From IMG/VR virus record IMGVR_UViG_3300030116_007829, positions 1-26,622 of that record: DNA of 26,622 bases; one strand, given 5' to 3'. This document shows, in pieces, positions 22,301 through 26,622 of this stretch. The stretch comes from a virus. The position numbers and the translations under genes are program-made. Under the pieces are notes generated by a model. That model did no database searches. It saw nothing but the letters and a program-made list of their open reading frames with translations, and was not told the DNA's origin. Positions within the stretch are counted from its first letter, which is position 1. Each line of letters opens with the position of its first letter.

Positions 22301-24138
22301 GTAACATAAATTTTGTTTTGTCCTTCAATAGGTGTTATTGTTTCATGAAATTCAGATATATGTTTTTCTCCGACCATTTGTGTTCCTTTAGAAGGATGTT
22401 CATGTGATGGCCCATAGTATGGTACACCGTTTACCAATCCACCATCAGGTTTAAGGTAAATATTTTGAATATTAGCAGTAAACTTATTTAAATTTGGATG
22501 TATATCAGAATTTACTTTTGAAATTCTTTTGCTTACTTTTGTAACTTTTGTAGGATCACTTATTCCACTTCCCTTAATTAAACATGTATTATTATCAAAA
22601 ACATCAGTAACAACATATATTTTATTTGATGCTGGTTCAAATGATGAGGTGAATTCATCACCCCATTGGGTTCCCCCCGCTAAAGTTTCATGAGTTGTGA
22701 CATTATCACCGATTCTAAGAACGTTTGTGTCTTTAGTAACTAATTTAAAAGTATTATTGATTCCATCCACAATGGAAAGCGATTTAACAACATAACTTTG
22801 AGCTGTATTAAACAACCAATTGTTTTCTTTAACATTTTGACCAATTTGTCCTAAATTTTTTATTTTTACCTTTGATCCAACTTTTTGATTATTAATATTT
22901 GGTGAAATAATTAAATCATTTAAAACACCACGAATTTTTACTCGTATCTCCTTATCCCCTTCATCATCAAACGCATACGCAAAAGTATTTTGATCAATTG
23001 ATGTATTATCAGCAATCGATGTAGTAATTCCAGTTGTATTAATTCCTAAAAATTGATTTACAGTTTTTTCTGAATATGTGCAAACACCTAGTGTTCCATT
23101 TTCATACAAAAATGATAAAGTTCCAGAATTTGGAAATCCAAGAGTGGAGTCAACATCAATATATGTTTGTGCGATACTAACTTGACCTATAATTTTAGTT
23201 TTAGGATGAAAAGAAAAATCACCATATGTTAAACCTGTCGTTCCGTCAGGAATAGTTTGTCCATCATCAAAACTCAATTTATAAAATGTGTTAGTATTAA
23301 CACCAACTGGTATTTTTTGAACAAATCCAACAGAAGCATAAGCTTTTGGTATGTTTTCAAAATTATCTTGATATAATGTTCTGTTTACAAGATCTTCTGG
23401 ATCACCAATGTACGGTTCAACTATAAAATCTTTTGTTTTTTGAAAAATTGCATTAGAAGGTGATATAACATCATCAATCGGACGAATAACATCTACTTTT
23501 TCCCCATATAGTGCTCCAAATAATATATTAAAAGACTCATCTGTACCTCTTGTCGAGTAAAAATCTTTTGACTGACGAATAAATTGTGGTTTATTAAGTT
23601 TTTCGTCTAAATCTTTTTGAAATCCATACAAAAACTGATTTTTTGCTTTTTTTAAAAACTCATCAAGAAATAAAACGCTTAAATTTTCAACTTTAGTATT
23701 GTTTTCATGATTTTGAGCGACAGAAGTTGAAAAAACAAGATTCTCAGAATCATTAGGGTTACGAAAAGATGTTATTCCACTAAAACCTCTCTTGCAATTT
23801 ACAAAACTTATATCAGTCTTACTTTCATATGTAATAATTTCATCATTTATCTTGATTAGACCATAATTATCAGGAAATCCAGTTGTATTTGAAACAAATA
23901 TTGTTGCGGTTGATATTCCAGCAGCTGTTGTTGTATTTGTTGATTTTATTAAATTTCCACACTCACTTAATTTGATATAGGAGTCTATATTTTGAATTAA
24001 ATCGACAGGCCCGCCTTTATATTCTTGTCCCTGATAATATTGAGATAGAAAATTCCCGACCAAAGGAAAATCCTCTTGAACATAAGAGGGTAATTGGCTT
24101 TTAACAATCTGATTTAACTGAACTCTCTTTTCGGACAT
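10336..24138 (-). CDS. Giant modular baseplate/tail protein in the gene 7 position, 4600 aa
   Basis: One uninterrupted frame of 13.8 kb. The N-terminal section (MSEKRVQLNQIVKSQLPSYV) leads to FYSTRGTDESFNILFGALYG at about 191-212, resembling a motif of phage tail proteins. Other landmarks are six H-x5-(T/S)GD ... YYV modules between about 650 and 3215; a YHYH-like domain near 1277-1438; RRTGFLNDEQQRVHD and DYYHAFSYSVKS near 2540-2575, which I recall from other marine phage giants; two tandem beta-domains (about 2817-3078); Cys/HxYPR repeats (3597-3977); and a FxGSRRTFPLTV / INDILQIPGE module near 4096-4171. About 14 GxGY motifs and many VGIGT motifs occur throughout. It lies between gp6 and gp8, where T4 has gp7 (1032 aa), the partner of gp6. 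Functional equivalence to gp7 is inferred from position, not shown by sequence. The start is three bases after the gp6 stop with no Shine-Dalgarno motif. Confidence 0.87.
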   Translation of the reverse strand: MSEKRVQLNQIVKSQLPSYVQEDFPLVGNFLSQYYQGQEYKGGPVDLIQNIDSYIKLSECGNLIKSTNTTTAAGISTATIFVSNTTGFPDNYGLIKINDEIITYESKTDISFVNCKRGFSGITSFRNPNDSENLVFSTSVAQNHENNTKVENLSVLFLDEFLKKAKNQFLYGFQKDLDEKLNKPQFIRQSKDFYSTRGTDESFNILFGALYGEKVDVIRPIDDVISPSNAIFQKTKDFIVEPYIGDPEDLVNRTLYQDNFENIPKAYASVGFVQKIPVGVNTNTFYKLSFDDGQTIPDGTTGLTYGDFSFHPKTKIIGQVSIAQTYIDVDSTLGFPNSGTLSFLYENGTLGVCTYSEKTVNQFLGINTTGITTSIADNTSIDQNTFAYAFDDEGDKEIRVKIRGVLNDLIISPNINNQKVGSKVKIKNLGQIGQNVKENNWLFNTAQSYVVKSLSIVDGINNTFKLVTKDTNVLRIGDNVTTHETLAGGTQWGDEFTSSFEPASNKIYVVTDVFDNNTCLIKGSGISDPTKVTKVSKRISKVNSDIHPNLNKFTANIQNIYLKPDGGLVNGVPYYGPSHEHPSKGTQMVGEKHISEFHETITPIEGQNKIYVTSSSLPFSGVSKLNPKTQKLTFGGTYDKDDEDIKISDQVDHNFFTGDAVYYTPQKGQVSTIDSEGNTIRQEYIISRLFAEGLYYIKRIDANTVKFAKSQSDIYEGVFTKVKPDGGVDSVTIAFNDIEKYNFNGKVIEPQKLVREISLPINVSEKVSTSPGYTGVLVDGVEVLNYKSKEFVYHGRLEDINVVKNGENYDVINPPRIEINDSIGSGATAIAAVRGSLQDLRIIDSGFDYVEEPIIKISGGNGKGATAVAKLNKINHELLINGDGVGLGTIILDTAGINTSSIGFTTYHRFRQGERVVYDPLGSTPIVGLVTEAIYHVSSVSEYTVQLHNSYDEAIAGVNTISFTAFGSGVQSFKSLNGKSIVSSVVVLDSGSGYENKQRSCESTGINTSLNIVNIPNHDYKTGEIVNYSVDGTSIDGLSTDKQYYVSVVNKDQFKLAAVGVGTTVSSFYINTNQFNEFRNTGVGTHTFNYPPISVEVIGRVGLSSISGNTFEASLQPIFRGEITSLQLTRSGVGYGASEIVNFDRVPKIDLNSGRDAVITPIISKGKIVDVSVSYGGTDYNSPPDLVVLGIGSDAKLTPVINSLGNITSVNIESSGIGYGVTTTTVRVDSSGKGADFKPSVQKWRINNFRKNLNNLNDDDVFISEPTNRLFGLQCSYVYPARNLRRISYASAADGTVLFGKKDLSLINGVESNSDQHSPIIGWAYDGNPIYGPYGYSRRDGGDIVQMKSGYVDESSKKINRPPFTSFPPEFFVEDFTYKVSNDDSVLDENNGRFCITPEYPNGVYAYFSTFDSTAASDGIFKNFKKPKFPYLIGDKYNSKPNKFNFSRLSNQEDFDINKTNVVRNTYPLSVNKDFSGYDYFLESYKFVNQDSNIDFVTKGGINSVGITSGGTNYKVNDKLVFDQNIDSAFQARAKVTRINGSILNVSSSNESILGIKFYRKSEDLIVGIASTSINLENARLVNVGGLSSTVQDLVGPQEIGISSTRLILTQGIGTATATGIVTFFPVSGDLSEIRTNDRFRVGVSSEIIKVLDVDGFSKRLRVLRPVEFVGISHTQSTILQEIPRVFSFRSTVNNLQPINAPLIPLREDIEIYFNPSDSIGTSHSNPDNETGIGNTITINNPGAGVTTRIIPRGSIFLPNHTLQTGDIVNYELNGVNGSETAPKVKFFSATPTVDTTVGIGTSLFVIRKTNNLIGLSTVKVGVGSTGVRFGLGLTGTQPIFEEIQFLDVGIGSIHSLRLKNRDIISGNITRDAVTVVGTGTHGLTNNDLVYMDVNPGINTTITVKYNKIRRKAVFNPLDYVASGITTNKSDDGIRDSIIINDHKLVTGDKIIHTSDDPIGLENNREYYVYVVDKDTLKFVETEYQTSQDFPEFIGITSTGNGTISPINPPFVFVKNSNAIFDLSDSSLSYRVSATSYPAFYFDFFKDSNYSNSYETSGVNATFDVSRTGTIGVTGDAKVTLKINENTPKNLYYKLSPINVSDNLTENKDIVIDEDVINHNNITTAESGYSGIFNIISTGSTTFQYDLPFKPESDSYSSTTSTLKYSTISTSAYGSINEITITEPGGGYKNIPGITTITSDLGSGAVIETFSSTIGKPTKITIENIGFDYPSDKTLKPEALYPQTLRISPLSGFRSIGITSFGTGYIQNPSLVVLDGVTKKPITDVDLRYNPEEQIVEILENTESLNNTTPTILPIGNPNGIRTKNFTYNNSTQEVSVTLKNAFSGVLNNDGEYIDPFPLSVGDKVLVENVSVGVGSTASGYNSSDYDYALFTLTSVTPNYGGFGVVTYNMSEFLEKNIEFPGVFNAEKSNGTLVPEKYFPQFDPKLQPTDFRIGDDIQTIDSSGVIVKGTVSDWNNSSKYITVESNREFNVGQIIEQTKFRGERISGNEYTAPTGAKGIIKEKIKFESKYNLDYFSIFNNGWQRRTGFLNDEQQRVHDNDYYHAFSYSVKSKVQFDEWKDIVNTLNHTAGFKKFANFQLESQLPKEKSDDLVVRPVDGTTILIDIIGKESLQSFHDFDLVSENYITGFERPFSDEFNFKSRILKDYSESVSNRVVTIDDFSNLFNNNARSTPFADVYRNRLADGRAQFFVAYIQDRLFTGERQIMIINTLHDTGRGLTMMNQYGSVETTLDLGSFDFVIDGVESVLRFFPHKFTINDYNVVLWSYQIDTNQLGVSTTNVATATTSIPAEPFDPSTSEGLNGSLVSIQSTCVSVAGGAAGTVFTLAGIGTTVSGHRSAKLFVSVEGSDGSVEYDQVSVIHDGTNVGFQEYGQLTIHSSDAYSSTGNIGTFFPLMVGNDLVVRYTPDAGLTTAFINATAIGIATEGYIGIGSYDMAYAEMSAQSTGISSSSTPVAVGIASYGDAYDAAYCIVQIADKLNGSYELAEVIIIDDYTDDDNVYLTEFGNIKVGTAFAGLGTISGRRTSDNVTEITFVPNAGIGVSITTFLNSLRVEENTELLPSGATREVGGEANKDLQNASIESSFANYEGTQSAIKTKFALEHNGDPIFKKPYDGSTSEVVNVTANTITLPNHFFVSGEEVSYAHTDRRTGISSAIQIASTEFPALGITTTLLPSSLFIIKKGEDKVQLARSAQDALKEVAVPLDLTHVGIGTSHSFTAKNANTRVLVAIDNFLQSPIAGTSVTTTLDRSIDKSQDVIHFSGITSFFGADNIRVSSGNTSEVMKILSVGIGTTNGIKVRRQRLGTSIAGFPTGSLVEKIRGNYNILENEITFSEAPPGKNPIGSTTNPPDERDFVGITTSSSFQGRVFTRSGIVNGSTETYSTNHLYDDLTSDFNGKNRQYALTVDKAQKTGIATNNALVLINGVLQAPLSGSVGDFELTTVGSGTTLTFTGAASSVARDVNTASIPVGGVIISVASTSGFGYQPLVSAGGTAVVSLAGTINSVSIGNTGSGYRSGIQTVSVGLQTEGFDQSGITTIGLANVTDGHVTSIDITNPQFFYKPRDIYNVGYSSITGITTITTAFAHNLSVGNEVVVSGIAFTCDYAPAVGVQSANYDNTTGIMTVTTLAAHGLSTTGKSSDVILTGLAFTCGLGATVNHIYPRNRDRFFDTAISVASTTATTITLDVSKSPIGQQYTHRFIGAASSAVIQGGDYSHTFRYALANAVTTGVGTQFTPTNATYNASTGVFVISIPSHGLSTNDTVGIGTSSIVFSCEMDHYGSDHPYPRPTDPIAGIQTAITAVTTNTITINVGKSELNFYDVSDATYAADTGVLVLTIGAHTLLPGRSIKLKKESLRFTCSKNNYATQHKYPREGDPIFDGTPVVGVASATQFTINAGISTVPTQYVSGGFIQPAIIAPRANNNSPSGQDVAFDGASVIRVLSATEFEINSGVSTRAHLYARGGRVDQLTKIVIDDPLSYSDMQLIHSTSSPGFAGSEARADVVVSQGSTVMDFKITNTGYGYGVGEILTLSLTGSAGIPTTPNFVDNQEFRITVNDVASDQFSGWSVGQLQVLDTFQNLFDGSRRTFPLTVGGESLSIQAAPGSPVTVQDTLFVFINDILQIPGESYTFLGGSNITFDEAPKFEDTLKIIFYRGTGGADVIDREIIETVKVGDDLTLGYHNKLNQENFLQEQSRSVLEITSSNSVDTNNYDGPGVFEDTRVYRPIVWTKQTEDKIVEGKKIYKDRDLYKGNITPTTNFIQTVGVGTTIAYVTGVRPFFNAKNENIISTEFQKNIVIINNVERLAAAATAIVSAAGTISSVAISTGGRGYDSAPTVTIQNPVGLGTTARAEATASITNGVVTSISVSTAGTEYSDANPPVVLIGADPVLEEKNTVISYSGDHGIITGIGTTSLAGVAVTGLVFDLVIPSDSFLRDSDITQGASGSGGNSGIVTSGLNVGDFFIVSNSNVGHGLTSLNTDGSAVGVGTTYIDNVYRVAHRTLGVTTDAMGFGSTVVTQVVVSVNSLNGLSGLGHSMYFGDYSYGRLQLSDRNTVRSYPVNTSNGVTGILTGPILKREAFLKTQSYST
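11625..11850 (-). other. Fibre-type module (FDGSRRTFPLTV ... INDILQIPGE) in the giant protein
   Basis: Residues about 4096-4171 contain FDGSRRTFPLTVGG, then LFVFINDILQIPGESY and ITFDEAPKFEDTLKIIFY. I recall this arrangement as recurrent in tail and fibre proteins of marine phages. A diverged second copy (FNGKNRQYALTV ... LVLINGVLQAP ... LTFTGAA) lies at roughly residues 3403-3470 (about 13720-13930). Function is unknown; a repeated beta-domain of a fibre-like shaft is inference. Confidence 0.65.
12207..13350 (-). repeat. Cys / H-x-YPR protein repeats in the giant
   Basis: Residues about 3597-3977 hold successive units of the form YxxxTGxxxxTxxxHxL...(F)xFxCxxD/N...HxYPRxxDP...VxxxTxTxxTINVG. 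Three good units carry NHIYPRNRDR, DHPYPRPTDP and QHKYPREGDP. A preceding unit has FTCDYAP without the YPR part, and a trailing partial unit ends in HLYARGG. Each main unit pairs one Cys with a His 6-11 residues later. I recall similar units in other marine phage structural proteins. Confidence 0.75.
14905..15690 (-). repeat. Two tandem related beta-domains in the giant
   Basis: Unit 1 (about residues 2817-2962) contains KLFVSVEGSDGSVEYDQVSV, then IHDGTNVGFQEYGQLTI and VVRYTPDAGLTTAFINA. Unit 2 (about 2963-3078) contains YCIVQIADKLNGSYELAEV, then IIDDYTDDDNVYLTEFGNI and ITFVPNAGIGVSITTFLNSL. The shared order is a strand with (N)GS/YE, a DD/HDG turn, a TEFGNI-like strand and an FTPNA-like ending. 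This indicates an ancient internal duplication with strong divergence. Confidence 0.7.
19830..20310 (-). other. YHYH-like domain within the giant protein
   Basis: Residues about 1277-1438. It contains IIGWAYDGNPIYGPYGYS near 1322, then LDENNGRFCITPEYPNGVYA near 1385-1405 and FPYLIGDKY at the end. The GxAYDGxPIYGPYGY and (L)DExNGRxxxTPEYPxGxYxYx patterns are those of the YHYH family. The eponymous YHYH motif appears here as YAYF, so both histidines are absent. The family's function is unknown to me; a structural or surface-binding role is inference. Confidence 0.75.
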
Positions 24139-24141
24139 CTT

Positions 24142-26073
24142 TTACCGTATGATGTTTCCATTTTTGTAACTTGTTGTTACAGTATATGTTGAACCTGATG
24201 GGTCAGCACCAGAACTGATTTCATCTACAACCATGTCAACAAAACTACTATCTAATTGTAAGTAAAGATCTTGCAATCCAATAATATCATTTGATTCTGG
24301 AGTGGCTGATATCTCCAAAATGTCAACATTGTCTTTTGTTTTACCTGATACTATATTTATGGGGTCTAAAGTAATGCGACCTTTCTTATAATCTATCACT
24401 CCAATATTTCTTCTTTGAATAGTTGGTGTTGAAGATCCTTCATTCAAAGAAAATAATAAAATTTGTCCTTTTTCTGCTGTGGCATCTGGAATATCAGATA
24501 AGTAAACATCTGTGTTAATATTTAACACTCGAAAAGCACTTGAACGAATGTTAAAACCATTCATCGATTTAACATGAAACTGATTTCCAAAATCTATTGC
24601 ATATTCAGCTACCTGAGACGTGGCCAATCTAAGATCTCTTCGCATTTCAACAGTAGTAATGTTAGATGTAACTGACTCATGACTTGAATCAATTACTTTT
24701 AGAAATTGACTATATTTAAATCTCGCTCCATATCTATTTAATTGAGATGATTCAGCGTAAGATGTTAAATCTCTCTGTACTTTTGTTGAGACAAATGATG
24801 CGCTTGGTGCTAGATTTGTGTTATAATATACTTTGCTATTTGTTTCGATAAACAAATACTTTAAATCAAGTATTTCTGGCACGATTCCCGCGACAGCATA
24901 TCTTTTAAGATTTCTTTTTATATTTTCTTTAATTAAATTTGGTACAAAGTCACCATTTCGGGGTTTAATACTTATAAAAACTTTTCCATATTGTGGGGGT
25001 ACAAGTTCTTCACCTCCAAATACCGAAATTGACTCTGTTTCTGGATAAATTTTATTTGGAATTAATATTTCATAATCATTTGCACTTAAAGCTCTATTTT
25101 GAGTCGCATAAACTTGTGGTGCAAACTTACGAATTGACTCCACGCTCTCAATACTTTCACCACCACTTGATGGTAGTGCTGATGAAATCAGAGAAATGCC
25201 ATTTGTAACAAAAATTTCAACTGAATTTCTTACATAAGATACACTTCCAGTGAAAGTAAAACTATTAACACCATTTCCATCTGACCCATTTGTTACAATA
25301 TATGACATTTCAACAATATTTCCATCTTGAAGTTCTTTTCCAAAGATTCCATCCCCAAAAATTACTTCGTATTGCTCTCCTTCAACCTCTTGAATGAAAT
25401 AAATGTTTGAATTTCCAGTAATTGTTGATTTTGTAACAACATCAAATAGTTCATCTTGTCGTGTATACTTAGATGTTAATGAAGAATCAATTGAAGGACG
25501 CACACTAACGACTAAACTGTCTAAATCAATACCAACATTTGGTAAAATAAACTTTTGAAATGGATTTCGAGTTGAATAAACGTATGATTGACTTAAATAT
25601 GAACCTTCGTACACCTCAATATTATCAAAACTAGCAATTCCGTCAATTACAGACACTGTAATATCTTCTGGAATACCAAAAATAAAGGATTGTCCATTAA
25701 ATCGACCACCAGTAGTTGCTACAGGCCCTGCTTTGAGTGTTAAATTTGATGGTGTTGGTGAAACTGATGAAATATCAACGAAAAAACTGATCGATGCTCT
25801 TGAAGATTTCTTTGATCGAGGTATATAACCGATATTTCTTGCTAATGAAACTACATTTTCACGCAAAGTTGCTGAATCGATGAAAACTTCATTCGATATC
25901 ATGTTTGCATTATAAGATGTAATGTAAGTATTGTATGCTAATACATCTAAAATTGTCGAGAGGTTAGATCCTTCAAAATCATAGTCAGTAAAATCTGAAT
26001 TACTTTGAATGTAATCTTTTAGTGATTGTTTAATCTGGTCAAAATCCAGATTTGTAAAGTTTATGAGTGACAT
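24142..26073 (-). CDS. 6: Baseplate wedge protein gp6 (Baseplate_J-like), 643 aa
   Basis: Homologue of T4 gp6 (660 aa), whose dimer with gp7 forms the core of each baseplate wedge and joins neighbouring wedges into the inner ring. The N-terminal motif DFTDYDFEGSNLSTILDVLA followed by YNT (residues 28-49) matches T4 EFLDYDFEGSRLNVLCDLLAYNT. Also conserved are the ATLRENVVSLARNIGYIPRS section, a TNGSDGNG motif near 261-267 (T4: TNGADANG), and a central EIIP/YLFIETN region equivalent to T4 ITPSIISPNYLFIKTN. Length is near that of T4. The ATG directly follows the gp25 stop with no spacer and no Shine-Dalgarno motif, so it is probably coupled to gp25. No truncation or frameshift is seen. Confidence 0.95.
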   Translation of the reverse strand: MSLINFTNLDFDQIKQSLKDYIQSNSDFTDYDFEGSNLSTILDVLAYNTYITSYNANMISNEVFIDSATLRENVVSLARNIGYIPRSKKSSRASISFFVDISSVSPTPSNLTLKAGPVATTGGRFNGQSFIFGIPEDITVSVIDGIASFDNIEVYEGSYLSQSYVYSTRNPFQKFILPNVGIDLDSLVVSVRPSIDSSLTSKYTRQDELFDVVTKSTITGNSNIYFIQEVEGEQYEVIFGDGIFGKELQDGNIVEMSYIVTNGSDGNGVNSFTFTGSVSYVRNSVEIFVTNGISLISSALPSSGGESIESVESIRKFAPQVYATQNRALSANDYEILIPNKIYPETESISVFGGEELVPPQYGKVFISIKPRNGDFVPNLIKENIKRNLKRYAVAGIVPEILDLKYLFIETNSKVYYNTNLAPSASFVSTKVQRDLTSYAESSQLNRYGARFKYSQFLKVIDSSHESVTSNITTVEMRRDLRLATSQVAEYAIDFGNQFHVKSMNGFNIRSSAFRVLNINTDVYLSDIPDATAEKGQILLFSLNEGSSTPTIQRRNIGVIDYKKGRITLDPINIVSGKTKDNVDILEISATPESNDIIGLQDLYLQLDSSFVDMVVDEISSGADPSGSTYTVTTSYKNGNIIR

Positions 26074-26475
26074 TTATCGAGTTGGCAATAGCACGAATTC
26101 TAATTGTTGGGGTGGTACATCAATTCCCGTAACTTCATATTGAATCACCACGTTCATTTCGTTGTCATCAGGGTTTGGATTTACCGAAACATTTAACAAA
26201 TTCACTCTTGGTTCAAAATTTATGATTGAACTTCTAATTTCATCCTCAATTGCAAGCGCAGATACATCATCTACATTCTCAAAAAGCGATTCTGAGATTC
26301 GAGAACCAAAATCTGGATTAAAAAACTTCTCTCCGGGTTGTGTAAATACGATATTTTTCAATGAACGAGCAATTGCATTCGTATTTTTAAGCCCAATAAG
26401 ATCATCATTCAAGGGATTAGTCTTAAATGACATACTTAAGTCCTTAAATTTTCTACTTATTCGCTCTTGAGGCAT
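26074..26475 (-). CDS. 25: Baseplate wedge protein gp25 (lysozyme-like fold family), 133 aa
   Basis: GPW/gp25-family protein, a small component of the wedge core close to the tail-tube base, where sheath assembly begins. T4 gp25 has 132 residues. Conserved landmarks are FFNPDFGSRISESLFEN (about 51-67; T4 FDPEFGCDLSDQLFEN) and NFEPRV with the signature EPR at 88-90 (T4 NYEPRI). The listed start at 26473-26475 keeps the RISRKFKDLSMSF stretch, which I recall as conserved in cyanophage gp25, but has no Shine-Dalgarno motif. An internal ATG (codon 15, at 26431-26433) follows AAGGA with seven-base spacing and is the main alternative, giving 119 aa. The gene lies just downstream of the late promoter and abuts gp6. 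Confidence 0.94.
   Translation of the reverse strand: MPQERISRKFKDLSMSFKTNPLNDDLIGLKNTNAIARSLKNIVFTQPGEKFFNPDFGSRISESLFENVDDVSALAIEDEIRSSIINFEPRVNLLNVSVNPNPDDNEMNVVIQYEVTGIDVPPQQLEFVLLPTR
26441..26445 (-). promoter_or_regulatory. Shine-Dalgarno motif (AAGGA) before codon 15 of gp25
   Basis: On the minus strand AAGGA is followed by seven bases and an in-frame ATG at 26431-26433, which begins MSFKTNPLND. The upstream ATG has no such motif. This raises the possibility of an alternative shorter gp25, or of both starts being used. Family conservation upstream of codon 15 argues for the longer form. Confidence 0.45.
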
Positions 26476-26496
26476 TTAAGCACAGTTGATCTAACT

Positions 26497-26504
26497 TATT
26501 TATA
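26497..26504 (-). promoter_or_regulatory. T4-type late promoter (TATAAATA)
   Basis: The minus strand reads TATAAATA, an exact match to the T4 late-promoter core recognised by the phage sigma factor gp55. It lies one base after the stop codon of the upstream gene and 21 bases before the gp25 ATG. Transcription would start roughly 7 bases downstream, leaving a short leader. It is the only perfect core I found on this strand, so it is the likely driver of the baseplate block. Confidence 0.8.
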
Positions 26505-26505
26505 C

Positions 26506-26622
26506 CTAAAAATTTGGTATATCGTCAGGTTGTGCCTTTTCTTTCGCTGTTTTCCAAAAATAATTCTCATCATTGCCAAGGCCGTCACGATCATGACCAT
26601 TTTCGACCTGATAGTATACTGT
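26506..26622 (-). CDS. C-terminal fragment of an unidentified protein (runs off the window)
   Basis: From the window edge, 38 codons are open on the minus strand, ending in TAG at 26506-26508. The peptide ends KTAKEKAQPDDIPNF and contains VENGHDRDGLGNDENYFW. The composition (acidic and aromatic, with GHDRDGLGNDEN) looks like real protein, and the stop lies directly before the late promoter, as expected for the end of a preceding gene. In T4-like marine phages the neighbourhood of gene 25 often includes other baseplate genes such as 48, 53 or 5, but I cannot assign the fragment to any of them. Confidence 0.65.
   Translation of the reverse strand, partial: TVYYQVENGHDRDGLGNDENYFWKTAKEKAQPDDIPNF

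Noticed and set aside
24350-24365. CATAAATA on the minus strand inside gp6
   Set aside because: One mismatch from the late core, but it lies within coding sequence about 220 bases before the next start, in AT-rich DNA where chance matches are expected.
26162-26470. 102-codon open frame on the plus strand opposite gp25
   Set aside because: It is antisense to a well-recognised gp25 gene and has no recognisable domain.

Overview
The window is a block of virion-structure genes from a T4-like marine myovirus, all on the minus strand. The proteins most resemble those of T4-like cyanophages (Prochlorococcus/Synechococcus myoviruses) or related pelagiphages. The DNA is AT-rich, and genes abut or overlap by a few bases. 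gp25, gp6 and gp8 are recognisable relatives of T4 baseplate-wedge proteins. A perfect T4-type late promoter (TATAAATA) lies directly upstream of the gp25 gene. Host assignment is inference; no host gene or tRNA is present.

Read in the direction of transcription (high to low coordinates), the layout is: the C-terminal end of an unidentified upstream gene (26506-26622); the late promoter (26497-26504); gp25 (26074-26475); gp6 (24142-26073); a 4600-residue giant protein (10336-24138); gp8 (8766-10316); a 2668-residue DUF4815-type protein (753-8759); a 74-residue coiled-coil protein (529-753); a 141-residue virion-type protein (114-539); and the first 30 codons of a gp13-like neck protein (1-90), cut by the window edge. 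From gp25 on, the order follows T4 25-6-7-8-9/10/11/12-wac-13. The giant protein sits in the gene 7 slot. The DUF4815 protein and two small proteins occupy the 9-to-wac interval.

The products should all act in the virion. gp25, gp6, the giant and gp8 are expected to build the baseplate wedges. The DUF4815 protein probably forms the wedge periphery or the fibre/receptor-contact apparatus, and gp13 belongs to the neck. The two large proteins are mosaics of short beta-rich modules: GxGY repeats, H-x5-TGD / YYV repeats, GxxSGAxA repeats, Cys/HxYPR repeats and a YHYH-like domain. Several modules occur in more than one gene.

The most unusual element is a 107-residue stretch in the DUF4815 protein with 49 Lys/Arg and no Asp/Glu, immediately before a DPLAQSF sequence. 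I saw no tRNA, CRISPR array, mobile element, integrase, clear terminator or plus-strand gene. No gene-free stretch exceeds about 25 bases.
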